Assembly: GCA_036961445.1 (NCBI GenBank)
Contig: JBALVO010000038.1
Span: 1 to 31,582, forward strand
Direction of reading: 5' to 3'
Source: JBALVO01 sp036961445
GTDB taxonomy: Bacteria > Pseudomonadota > Gammaproteobacteria > Pseudomonadales > Halieaceae
Length of the DNA: 31,582 bases
The notes below the pieces were generated by a model. That model saw only the letters and a program-made list of their open reading frames with translations, did not search any database and was not told where the DNA came from. The position numbers and the translations under genes are program-made. Position 1 is the stretch's first letter; every line of letters starts with the position of its first letter. Below, in pieces: positions 14,832 through 22,584 of the stretch.

Positions 14832-17291
14832 ATGGTGAAAATCATGGGTAAATATACGCCGTTAATGGCTCTGGCAATCCTGGCCCAGCACCTGTCCATG
14901 GTCGCTTATGCCCAGGAAGCCGACGCCGCCTCCCCAGCGAAACGCTCGTCGACAATGGTGCTGGAAGAGGTTCTCGTTACAGCCAATCGCCGGGTGGAAT
15001 CCCTGCAGGAAGTACCCATCTCTGTGACAGCCTTCTCCAGCGACTTCCTTCGAGATACTGGCGTAAACGGTCTCGCTGACCTCGAACAGTACACGCCCAA
15101 CCTGAAGATCACACCCGGACCAAGCTCAAGGCATACCTCTTTCAGGATACGGGGGATTGGTTCCGCAGGTTCAAATTCCGGCATAGATCCCAGCGTGGGG
15201 ATATTTATCGATGGCATCTACCAGGGCCGCGCCGGTATGAGCATCAGCGACCTCGTTGATGTGGAGCGTGTGGAGATATTACGGGGCCCCCAGGGAACGC
15301 TATACGGCAAGAATACCGCAGCCGGCGCCATTAGTATTATCACTAAAACACCGTCAACTGAATTCGAAGCCATGGCGGAGCTTAACTACGATGACAACGA
15401 GCGACTGGAAGTGCGCGGCATGGTAAACATCCCGTTTGGCGATGCCAATCACGCCATGCGCCTGACCGGCTTTGGTATCGATGGCGACCACCTTTACGAG
15501 AACACCTACGCCGGCGAGGGCGCTAACGACGCCAACGACGCCAACAAGTACGGTGGTCGGGCCCGCGTTCTGTTTGATATGGCAGGCGAGTCCGGCGGCA
15601 ATGACTTCGGCGAGTTGATCCTCACCCTGGATTACACCAAGGAGGATACCGACTGCTGCGCTATTGCGACGATAGCGTACGACGGTCTGTCCCCACTGAA
15701 CGCACCCGCCACGAACAACCCCTCCGCGCAATTGCAGGAGATGCTCGGGCTTAGCGACGCGGGCGAACCCATCCTGAAATACTCTGCCCTGGAGGACTCG
15801 GAGGGGTTTTCCCCACCGCAGCCTGATCCATTCAGCGATGACTACTGGTTTGATGCCGAGCTGTACAACAAGGTGAAGGTGGGCGGGTTTGCGGCAGAGT
15901 GGAGCAAGGACCTGGCCAATGACAATACCCTGACCTTCCTTAATTCCTGGCGATTTTACGATTTCGACAACGCCTTCGACGGTGACTTCACCGCGTACAA
16001 CGCGGCAATAGCGACAACGGATATCGATCTTGACCAATACTCTTCGGAATTGCACATAACCTCTGCCGGCGGAGAAAAGTTCGATTACCAGGGCGGGCTG
16101 TACGCCTACTATTCAGATATGGATTCTGTCGGCACATTCCAACAGCTGGATGCCCTGGTCGATAACACGCGGATACTCCCCCCCACCGACATCACCATCG
16201 GAGATATATTTCCGGGTGGCTTCGTCAATACCGACGACAACACTTACACCACCACCAGCTACGCGGCATATGGACAGCTAACCTGGAATATCAGCGACGA
16301 ATTCAGTACCACCCTGGGCATGCGCTATACCTACGAGAAAAAAGAGCGCGAAGGATCCCAGATCACAGACCCGACATTTCCTTTTGATGTCCCCCCGGTA
16401 GGCGGCCCCGACATTTACTATGACGACAGCCGCAGTGACACAAACGTCTCCCCGACCTTGATCGCGCGCTATTTCTTCAACCCTGACGTCATGGGCTACG
16501 CCTCGATAAGCCGGGGCTTCAAATCTGGCGGCTATGACCAGGTACGACAGGCCCAGGGCAACACTGGCGAATTTGACGAGGAAACCGCCACCAACTATGA
16601 GCTGGGCTGGAAAGGTTCCTGGGCAGACAGGCGCCTGCAAATTAACGGCACCCTGTTTCTGGTCGATTACGAGGATTTTCAGTCCCAGGCCTTCGATGGC
16701 TCAGGTGTCCGGGTAGTCAATGCCGGCGACATGCGTAGCTATGGTACCGAGCTTGAACTGACGTTCATTCCAATGGTCGACATGACCATTGGCACCGCCA
16801 TCGGTTACACCAAGGCCGAGTACGACTCATTCGATAAAGGCCAATGCACCATCGCCCAGACTTTTTACGAATTCTACATCGTCGATGGAAACCAGTCGGG
16901 CTCTCCAGGAACCGGGAGCGATTGCGTCCAGGACCTTGCCGACAAACCGCTGGATAACTCCCCGGAGTGGACCGTCAGTTCATACGTTCATTACGATATG
17001 GAACTGGGCAACGACCTGTTAGGCACAATTCGGCTGGAACACAGCTATATCGACGAATTTTATCTGGACCAGGATCTGGACCCGAACCTGACAAATGACG
17101 ATGTCCATCTGGTCAACCTCAGACTCAGCCTGAGCAATCATGCACGGGACTGGGAAGTGGCGCTGTGGGGACGCAATATGCTGGATGAAGAATATTACGC
17201 CTGGGGACTGGACACTCCTGCCATTGGCGGTTACGCAGGGGTGACAGCACCGAAGTCGAGCTACGGCATCACCGTGCGGTTCAACCGATGA
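14832..17291 (+). CDS. TonB-dependent outer-membrane receptor
   Basis: This 819-residue protein is a TonB-dependent receptor that imports a scarce or bulky substrate through the outer membrane. It has a signal peptide (about residues 1-27, cleavage after AYA), a TonB-box-like EEVLVTA (45-51), a plug domain with RIRGIG, DGIYQGR, VERVEILRGPQGTLYGKNT and GAISIITKTP, and a long beta-barrel ending in ITVRFNR. No ligand-specific motif is recognisable. Start could be ATG 14832 or ATG 14844; both give a good signal peptide. It is divergent from carotenoid oxygenase 2 with a shared operator-like repeat and is followed by a terminator. This class without a SusD partner is common for terpenoids, steroids, siderophores and similar compounds; here a hydrophobic isoprenoid is the best guess. 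Confidence 0.93.
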   Translation: MVKIMGKYTPLMALAILAQHLSMVAYAQEADAASPAKRSSTMVLEEVLVTANRRVESLQEVPISVTAFSSDFLRDTGVNGLADLEQYTPNLKITPGPSSRHTSFRIRGIGSAGSNSGIDPSVGIFIDGIYQGRAGMSISDLVDVERVEILRGPQGTLYGKNTAAGAISIITKTPSTEFEAMAELNYDDNERLEVRGMVNIPFGDANHAMRLTGFGIDGDHLYENTYAGEGANDANDANKYGGRARVLFDMAGESGGNDFGELILTLDYTKEDTDCCAIATIAYDGLSPLNAPATNNPSAQLQEMLGLSDAGEPILKYSALEDSEGFSPPQPDPFSDDYWFDAELYNKVKVGGFAAEWSKDLANDNTLTFLNSWRFYDFDNAFDGDFTAYNAAIATTDIDLDQYSSELHITSAGGEKFDYQGGLYAYYSDMDSVGTFQQLDALVDNTRILPPTDITIGDIFPGGFVNTDDNTYTTTSYAAYGQLTWNISDEFSTTLGMRYTYEKKEREGSQITDPTFPFDVPPVGGPDIYYDDSRSDTNVSPTLIARYFFNPDVMGYASISRGFKSGGYDQVRQAQGNTGEFDEETATNYELGWKGSWADRRLQINGTLFLVDYEDFQSQAFDGSGVRVVNAGDMRSYGTELELTFIPMVDMTIGTAIGYTKAEYDSFDKGQCTIAQTFYEFYIVDGNQSGSPGTGSDCVQDLADKPLDNSPEWTVSSYVHYDMELGNDLLGTIRLEHSYIDEFYLDQDLDPNLTNDDVHLVNLRLSLSNHARDWEVALWGRNMLDEEYYAWGLDTPAIGGYAGVTAPKSSYGITVRFNR
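15522..15548 (+). repeat. Three 9-base direct repeats inside the TonB receptor gene
   Basis: The unit GCYAACGAC occurs twice and is followed by GCCAACAAG, encoding AND-AND-ANK in a periplasmic or extracellular loop of the receptor. It is a short in-frame tandem repeat that could vary in number between strains. Confidence 0.5.
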
Positions 17292-17303
17292 ACAGATACA
17301 TTC

Positions 17304-17346
17304 TCCCCCAGGAGCTATACTTGCTTAATCCTGCGGGGGATTTTTT
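17304..17346 (+). terminator. Rho-independent terminator after the TonB receptor gene
   Basis: TCCCCCAGGA (17304-17313) pairs with TCCT and GGGGGA (17329-17332 and 17335-17340) with a two-base GC bulge, a 15-base loop and a following run of six T. It lies 13 bases past the receptor stop codon and 32 bases before the next gene, so the D27-like gene probably depends on read-through or on its own promoter in this short gap. Confidence 0.7.
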
Positions 17347-17378
17347 AAGTACCTTCGCAGAGCCTGGGAGGGTCTGTC

Positions 17379-18185
17379 ATGACTGACGATGCCATCATTA
17401 CCAGCGATCAACGTTCAGGGCGAGTCCCTGCCGCAAAAAAATCCGGCTTTTATTACAACTGGGGACCGCAAGCCTGGATAGACATGTGGATGTCCAACTC
17501 CATGCTGGTCAAAAAGGCCATGCCGATTATCAGCCATACCTTTGTGCCCATCCTGCGTTTGTCCGGTGACAAGGAGCAGGTTGACCGTGACTATGAGGAG
17601 ATCAAGTCACGTCGTGAAATTTTGACGCGCTTCGAATCCCCCCGGGAAAAATGGCGCAAGCGCTACGGCAACTTCGTGCGCGAGGCCGAGTGGGCGCTAC
17701 TGGAGCTGCACAAATACTACAACCAGAAACAGTTCGAAGAGATCGTCATCGGTACATCGGTGGCGCTTTCCAATGAAACCTCCGCCGACTTTCTCAACAT
17801 GATGAACAGCATGTCAGAGAAAAACAAAAACAAGAAAACCAAACCATCCAGGGATGGCAAACCGACGAAACCGGGGCGCTGGAGTACTTTCCTGTTCGAG
17901 ACTTTCAATCCGGCTCATTGGCTTACCGGCCGGGCCACTATCACCGAATACGATCCGGCCAATGGACTCACCGTGATGGAGATTCCAGACTGCGCCTGGC
18001 ACACCTGTGGCAGGCAAGAGGATCTGCCCAACCCCAACGCCCTGCCTGAAGAGGGTTGCCTGAATATTTGTAAAGGCCCCTTTGAGGCAATGTTCAAGGG
18101 TGAAGGCGGAGGTTTGAAGATGGAATTCGATCCACACCTGCCGCAAACCAGCTGTACCGTAAGGATGAGCTGGGCTACCGACTAA
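17379..18185 (+). CDS. Cysteine-rich protein with DWARF27-like (beta-carotene isomerase) C-terminal motif
   Basis: This 268-residue protein has no signal peptide and a mostly helical, charged N-terminal half. Residues 150-166 form a basic low-complexity linker. The C-terminal part has five cysteines (C205, C210, C227, C231, C259). CLNICKGPFEAMF (227-239) matches the C-x-N-x-CK-x-P-x4-F pattern I recall from the C-terminal domain of plant DWARF27, and the following G-x2-L-x-ME...SC (245-259) also fits, with two extra residues. D27 is an iron-containing carotenoid isomerase that precedes carotenoid cleavage in strigolactone synthesis. An alternative is the ATC-hydrolase-like family, which has a similar cysteine layout. 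The ATG at 17379 has GGGAGG seven bases upstream. The next ORF overlaps its stop by one base. Being near carotenoid oxygenase 2 supports a carotenoid role; confidence in the family is moderate. Confidence 0.45.
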   Translation: MTDDAIITSDQRSGRVPAAKKSGFYYNWGPQAWIDMWMSNSMLVKKAMPIISHTFVPILRLSGDKEQVDRDYEEIKSRREILTRFESPREKWRKRYGNFVREAEWALLELHKYYNQKQFEEIVIGTSVALSNETSADFLNMMNSMSEKNKNKKTKPSRDGKPTKPGRWSTFLFETFNPAHWLTGRATITEYDPANGLTVMEIPDCAWHTCGRQEDLPNPNALPEEGCLNICKGPFEAMFKGEGGGLKMEFDPHLPQTSCTVRMSWATD

Positions 18186-18403
18186 TGCTGTCCCTGCGCG
18201 ACCTCTTTTCGCCCCGGGCACAACTGCTGGCGCAGCAGCGTCGCATCAGGAGCCTGGAACGCGAAGTAGAACAATTGCAGCTGCTCAATGTCAGTATGCG
18301 CGAGGGAATGCGTCGCTGCGTCAGCTGTGAGTATCGTATAGATTTTAAAAACCGGCAGGGGCAGTTCACCCCCGGGGACACTAACAAAGACAGCCCCCCC
18401 TGA
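18185..18403 (+). CDS. Small coiled-coil protein with a CxxC pair
   Basis: I do not recognise this 72-residue protein. It has a predicted coiled coil (about 12-40, with LLAQQRRIRSLEREVEQLQLL) followed by C45-VS-C48 and a polar tail. It is real on context: its ATG overlaps the TAA of the D27-like gene (TAATG), and the SDR gene starts 23 bases after it. It may be an accessory or metal-handling partner of the cysteine-rich protein before it; that is only a guess from position. Confidence 0.6.
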   Translation: MLSLRDLFSPRAQLLAQQRRIRSLEREVEQLQLLNVSMREGMRRCVSCEYRIDFKNRQGQFTPGDTNKDSPP

Positions 18404-18426
18404 TAACCAACATAGAGAGAGAAGCC

Positions 18427-19293
18427 ATGTCCGTCATACTCGTAACCGGCGCCAGCACCGGTATTGGCCAGGCAACAGCCCTGCACCTGGCAAGCAAGGG
18501 TCACCAGGTCTTTGCCGGTGTACGCAGCCCAGATAAGGTGGATGAACTCCGGGGCAAAATAGCCGCAGAGGACCTGTCGGTGGAGATCATCCAACTGGAT
18601 ATAACCGACCAGAATTCTGTCGACCAGGCCGTGGGCGCCATTATGGCGAAATCCGGGCGTATTGACGCCCTGGTCAACAACGCGGGCATTGGCGGCGGCC
18701 GGGCGGTGGAGGAAACACCGCTGGATGAGGTACGGGAGGTGTTCGAAACCAACTACTTCGGCACCACGCGAATGTTGCTGGCCGTCACGCCTGTTATGCG
18801 AGAACAGCGCGCCGGCCGTATCATCAACGTGGGGTCCCTGGCAGGCCGTATGGTATTCGGTTGCCACGGCCACTACTCTGCCGCCAAGTGGGCTCTTGAG
18901 GGGCTCAGTGAGGCCCTGGCCTTCGAAATGGCCGAGTTCAACGTGCGCGTAGCTGTTATCGAGCCCGGAAGCGTGCCCACCCCAGCCTGGGAAAAGGGTA
19001 CACCACCACCACCCGACACCCATTACACCACTAGCCTGGAACGGCTCGTCGGCTGGGCCACACACACCATGAAGAACCCGGCCATGCCGATCGAGGTTGC
19101 CGCGGCAATCGCCCACGCCATAGAATCCGACAATCCCCACTTCCGCTACCCCGTGGGGCAGGACGCGATAGAGGACCTTGCCGGCCGAGCCAGCGTGACT
19201 GATGACGAGTGGATAGAGGCCAACCGCCTGCAGGGTGAGGCCTTCTATGACCGCTGGCAAGAAATCGTCGGCGTAGATTACTTCCGGGACTGA
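18427..19293 (+). CDS. Short-chain dehydrogenase/reductase (classical SDR), copy 1
   Basis: This 288-residue protein is a classical SDR. It has the nucleotide motif TGASTGIG (7-14), NNAG (84-87), S137, Y150 and K154 (YSAAK). The residues after the TG motif and GVRSP (31-35) suggest an NADP preference. It has a long C-terminal extension compared with 250-residue members. The ATG at 18427 follows a GAGAGAGAAG purine run. It is the last gene of the unit with the D27-like protein and the small CxxC protein, and is convergent with the zinc alcohol dehydrogenase. It would oxidise or reduce an alcohol or ketone intermediate; the substrate is unknown. Confidence 0.88.
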   Translation: MSVILVTGASTGIGQATALHLASKGHQVFAGVRSPDKVDELRGKIAAEDLSVEIIQLDITDQNSVDQAVGAIMAKSGRIDALVNNAGIGGGRAVEETPLDEVREVFETNYFGTTRMLLAVTPVMREQRAGRIINVGSLAGRMVFGCHGHYSAAKWALEGLSEALAFEMAEFNVRVAVIEPGSVPTPAWEKGTPPPPDTHYTTSLERLVGWATHTMKNPAMPIEVAAAIAHAIESDNPHFRYPVGQDAIEDLAGRASVTDDEWIEANRLQGEAFYDRWQEIVGVDYFRD

Positions 19294-19364
19294 GCTCCTG
19301 CGCGTCTAACCGGTGCTCCCGGTGGACGGCTCGCCCAATGTTACATTATGAGTGACGAGGCACC

Positions 19365-20396
19365 CTAGAACCGGGTCAACACCTTGCACTGGTGGCTGGG
19401 TGTACGCAGTGCTTCGAAGGCATCGGGTAGCTCCTCAAGGCTGATAACGTCGGTGATCATGGGTGTGATATCTATGCGCCCCTCAGCCAACATTGCCACA
19501 CAGGTTTCAAAATCATCCAGGGTGTAGGCGATAGCGAACTGAATACGCAACTCTTTGATAAGCCCAAAAAATGGCATGATATTATCGGGCTGTTCACAGA
19601 CACCAACCGGGATGATCTTGCCCCGCTGCGGTGCCATTTCCATACACTGTTGCAGCAGGCCGGGCGCTCCCACACATTCGAAAATTATATCCGGCGGCCC
19701 ACCGGCGACATCGCAGAACTGCTGCAACAAACCCTCAGCACCGCGCTCCATCTCCGGCTGAAGCACATGGGTCGCACCCATTTTCATCGCCAGATCAACG
19801 CGCGTTTGCGCCACCTCACTGACCACCACCTCTCGTGCACCGAAGAATCTGCACCACAGGGCTACCGTTAAACCGATTGGCCCGGCTCCGATAATCATAA
19901 CCCGGTTACCCGCCTTAACATCCGCGATCCGCACAGCATGAATACCAACCGCCAGCGGCTCCACCAGTGCAGCCGGTTGTAGCTCCAGGTCATCGGGCAA
20001 CAAAATAGTTTCCCGCGAGCCGGTGGTTACATACTCCGCAAAGCCACCCTGGTCGTCGACCCCTGAGACTTTTTTATCCTGACATTCAAAAAAGTGACCA
20101 GCCGCACACGGCAGACAATGGCCACAGGCGATAAAAGGCAAGGCACACACCCTGTCCCCCACCTGCCAATTGCCAGCGGCCTCTTTACCGACTTCAACAA
20201 TTTCACCCACATATTCATGACCGAGAATCCGGTCACAGCAAGCGGTGGTAAGGCCGTCGCGAGTCGCGTGTAAATCTGTCCCGCACACCCCACAATAACC
20301 CACTTTCATCACCAACTCAGTGGCTTCGGGGGTTGGATCTTTAACCGTTTCCACCTGTAGTGGCATGCCAACTTCTTTGAAGACTGCAGCTTTCAT
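19365..20396 (-). CDS. Zinc-dependent alcohol dehydrogenase (MDR superfamily)
   Basis: This 343-residue protein is a zinc-containing medium-chain dehydrogenase. Catalytic-zinc residues are C38 (GVCGTDLH), H60 and E61 (GHEYVGEIVEVG). Structural-zinc cysteines are C91, C94, C97 and C105. A Rossmann motif GAGPIGLTVAL follows in the second half. It resembles threonine/sorbitol dehydrogenase and 2,3-butanediol dehydrogenase relatives, which have broad alcohol substrates. It is the third gene of the minus-strand P450-GST-ADH unit, 35 bases after the GST gene. It would oxidise an alcohol produced by the P450 or reductases; this is inference. Confidence 0.9.
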   Translation of the reverse strand: MKAAVFKEVGMPLQVETVKDPTPEATELVMKVGYCGVCGTDLHATRDGLTTACCDRILGHEYVGEIVEVGKEAAGNWQVGDRVCALPFIACGHCLPCAAGHFFECQDKKVSGVDDQGGFAEYVTTGSRETILLPDDLELQPAALVEPLAVGIHAVRIADVKAGNRVMIIGAGPIGLTVALWCRFFGAREVVVSEVAQTRVDLAMKMGATHVLQPEMERGAEGLLQQFCDVAGGPPDIIFECVGAPGLLQQCMEMAPQRGKIIPVGVCEQPDNIMPFFGLIKELRIQFAIAYTLDDFETCVAMLAEGRIDITPMITDVISLEELPDAFEALRTPSHQCKVLTRF

Positions 20397-20431
20397 ACTT
20401 CAATTCTCGCTGTATATATTATGTTGTACGC

Positions 20432-21076
20432 TCAACCGGCCGCGGCCAATTCGGATGGATGCCAGCTGCTGCCGACACTCGGGCGCTCTGCAATGCGGGA
20501 AAACCAGGCTTGCAGATTGGGCTGGCCGTCGGGAATCCCCTGCCCTACCGCCCTGCCAAAATCAGCGAATATATACAGTTGAATGTCAGCCAGCGTAAAT
20601 CGATCACCACAAACAAACTGCTTGTTCGCCATCAACGGTTCCAGCCAGGCCCAGGAATCCTGTACCGTGGCCTTAAGATCATCCGCCGCATGGGGTATGA
20701 CACGGCAGCGATCTTTGAACATTTCCAAAGCCTCGGCACTGCGAAAGCCCAATGAAAGAGGTTCCAGAATACGCACGTCAAAACGTCGATTCCACATCCG
20801 GGTTTCTGCTCGTTGCTGCGGTGTACTGCCTATAAGTGACGCACCGTCGGTAATTTCATCGAGATAAGCACAAATTACCGTCACTTCTGCCACGGTCGAC
20901 CCGTCATCCAGTTCTAGACAAGGTGACTGGGCTGAGGGATTCATTTTCCTGTAGGCGTCTGCCAGATTTTCCCCGGACAGAATATCCACGTCTATCTCGG
21001 GCAACTGCACGCCACGTTCAGCCATAAACATTCTTACAATGCGCGGGTTGGGACCCACGGAGGAATAAAGCTTCAT
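20432..21076 (-). CDS. Glutathione S-transferase family protein
   Basis: This 214-residue protein has the two-domain GST layout: an N-terminal thioredoxin-like domain (MKLYSSVGPNPRIVRMFMAE, then NPSAQSPCLELDDGSTVAE at about 46-64) and a helical C-terminal domain with KQFVCGDRFTLADIQLYIFADFGR (the conserved TxAD N-capping motif). The glutathione-contact ES pair reads E-V. The ATG at 21076 has AGGAG six bases upstream. It lies 25 bases after the P450 and 35 before the ADH. It may conjugate or open an epoxide or isomerise an intermediate from the P450 step; no direct evidence. Confidence 0.85.
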   Translation of the reverse strand: MKLYSSVGPNPRIVRMFMAERGVQLPEIDVDILSGENLADAYRKMNPSAQSPCLELDDGSTVAEVTVICAYLDEITDGASLIGSTPQQRAETRMWNRRFDVRILEPLSLGFRSAEALEMFKDRCRVIPHAADDLKATVQDSWAWLEPLMANKQFVCGDRFTLADIQLYIFADFGRAVGQGIPDGQPNLQAWFSRIAERPSVGSSWHPSELAAAG

Positions 21077-21101
21077 GTTTTTCTCCTGCGGCGTTTAGGG
21101 G

Positions 21102-22337
21102 TCATTTTTTCTCAAAAGTAATATGCAATTCCTTCAGGCCGCGCAACACTACATTCGGCCAGTGACTCAGGTCATTTTTCCCCGCAGCCAACTGCACATT
21201 GGTCAGGCGCTGTAGCAGTTTTTGAAACGACACATTCATCTCCTTACGCCCCAGCATGGCACCCGGACAAAAGTGAATACCCTGACCAAACGCGATATTT
21301 TCATTGGCATTCCTGCGACAAACGTCCATATTTTCTGCATCATCAAACACGTCTTCATCGCGATTACCCGACGCGTAGCGCAACATCAGTAAAGAGCCCT
21401 TGGGGATGGCTACGTCGCGCAATTGCGTATCGCAGGTAACGACCCGCCAAAGTCCGGCACTGGGCGTCTCCATTCGCAGAATTTCTTCCACCGCATTTTT
21501 AATCATCGACGGATCATCCAGCAAGATCTGTAGCTGGTCAGACAGCTGTATCAATGACAGCATGCCTCCGGCAATCGCCGAGGTGGTGGTCTCATTGCCC
21601 GCAACCAGCAACTGCTGGATCATACTCAGCAACTCCTCCAGCGTCATCCGGCGCCCATCATCTATGGTTGAGTTGGCCAGATCACTGATCATATCGTCCT
21701 GCGGGTTGGCCCGGCGATCGTTCACCACGGATACCATATACTGTTGATATTCAACAATCAGGCGCGCGTTCTGGATCTCTTCTTCAGCGGTCACCATGCC
21801 CCCAAGACGGGATGCAAAGGCATCAGACCAGCTCTTGAATTTCTCCAGATCGCTGCGCGGCACGCCCAATTGGTCTGCTATGACATAGACCGGCAGGGGC
21901 GTTGCAAAATCCTTGATAAACTCGCACTCGCCTTTTTGGATAAAGCCATCTATCAACTCGTCAGCAATTTGCTCAATGTAGGCATGCATCTGCTCTACCC
22001 GCTTGGCAGAAAACACCTTATTGATCAAAGAGCGATAAACCTTGTGCCGCGGCGGGTCCATGGTCAGCAGGGTATCCACCTGATCATAGCCGTCCTCATA
22101 GATTTTCGCCGCTTCTGCCGAGGGTTCAGGGCCCTGCAACAAGTGACTGAAATCACTGGAGAATGTTGTTGTATCTTTAAGCGCCTGACGAATATCAGCA
22201 TGCTTGGACACCATAAATATTTCGGTTCCTGGCAATTGATAGACAGGAGCCTGCTCCCGCAACGCCTGGTAAAAATCAAAAGGACATTCAATTACCTCGG
22301 GGTCGAAAAAATCGTAGTCAGCTACAGACTTGCTCAT
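21102..22337 (-). CDS. Bacterial cytochrome P450
   Basis: This 411-residue soluble class I P450 would hydroxylate a hydrophobic substrate with electrons from ferredoxin and a reductase, neither of which is encoded here. The I-helix reads AGNETT (246-251), the ExxR pair is E285 and R288, and the heme-binding loop is FGQGIHFCPG with C357 as thiolate ligand. DPPRHKVYR (94-102) in the C-helix is also typical. Its pattern fits the CYP107/CYP125-like bacterial group that handles terpenoids, steroids and macrolides; I do not name a subfamily. ATG 22337 has AGGAG upstream. It is the first gene of the P450-GST-ADH unit and is divergent from an SDR across the operator-like repeat at 22424. Confidence 0.93.
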   Translation of the reverse strand: MSKSVADYDFFDPEVIECPFDFYQALREQAPVYQLPGTEIFMVSKHADIRQALKDTTTFSSDFSHLLQGPEPSAEAAKIYEDGYDQVDTLLTMDPPRHKVYRSLINKVFSAKRVEQMHAYIEQIADELIDGFIQKGECEFIKDFATPLPVYVIADQLGVPRSDLEKFKSWSDAFASRLGGMVTAEEEIQNARLIVEYQQYMVSVVNDRRANPQDDMISDLANSTIDDGRRMTLEELLSMIQQLLVAGNETTTSAIAGGMLSLIQLSDQLQILLDDPSMIKNAVEEILRMETPSAGLWRVVTCDTQLRDVAIPKGSLLMLRYASGNRDEDVFDDAENMDVCRRNANENIAFGQGIHFCPGAMLGRKEMNVSFQKLLQRLTNVQLAAGKNDLSHWPNVVLRGLKELHITFEKK

Positions 22338-22423
22338 TCAGTGCTCCTGTCCCAGCGAAAAATCAGGCTTATTTATGCGTATTTGCAGAGCGCCGGGGTG
22401 ACCACATTATCGGATAGAAAATA

Positions 22424-22439
22424 AACAGTCAAATCTGAT
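22424..22439. promoter_or_regulatory. Operator-like inverted repeat, site 6
   Basis: AACAG-TCAAAT-CTGAT lies in the 247-base gap between the divergent P450 and SDR genes. TTGTTT (22439-22444) follows it directly and GATAAC (22460-22465) sits at 15-base spacing. A separate perfect TTGACA at 22484-22489 downstream could serve another rightward promoter, though its -10 is weak. Confidence 0.62.
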
Positions 22440-22584
22440 TGTTTTTTAGAAACAGGTTTGATAACGTGCTTTACAAGTAGAAATTGACACTCAGGCACAA
22501 CGCAGACCATGCGGCCTTTCTGGCTACAGGCGCTGTACCTTAGACATAACGATAAACGACGCACTATCACTTCAGGAGACAAAT

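Noticed and set aside
15354..16055. 233-codon open frame on the minus strand
   Set aside because: It lies inside the TonB receptor gene, is antisense to a clear barrel domain, and shows low-complexity V/G/R composition typical of a shadow frame.
17379..18185. ATC hydrolase-like family as the identity of the cysteine-rich protein
   Set aside because: The C-terminal cysteine layout is partly compatible, but the C-x-N-x-CK-x-P-x4-F match to D27 is more specific; it is kept as an alternative, not as the call.
18175..19260. 361-codon open frame on the minus strand
   Set aside because: It lies fully antisense to the SDR at 18427-19293 and the small CxxC gene, which have clear family motifs and ribosome sites; its translation has no recognisable domain.
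2126..22337. A complete strigolactone biosynthetic pathway
   Set aside because: Only enzyme classes are shared with the plant pathway; degradation-type genes (ligase, acyl-CoA dehydrogenases, thiolase) and a receptor dominate, so catabolism is the safer reading.
21744..22424. 226-codon open frame on the plus strand
   Set aside because: It is antisense to the P450 and ends within the divergent promoter region; no family resemblance.
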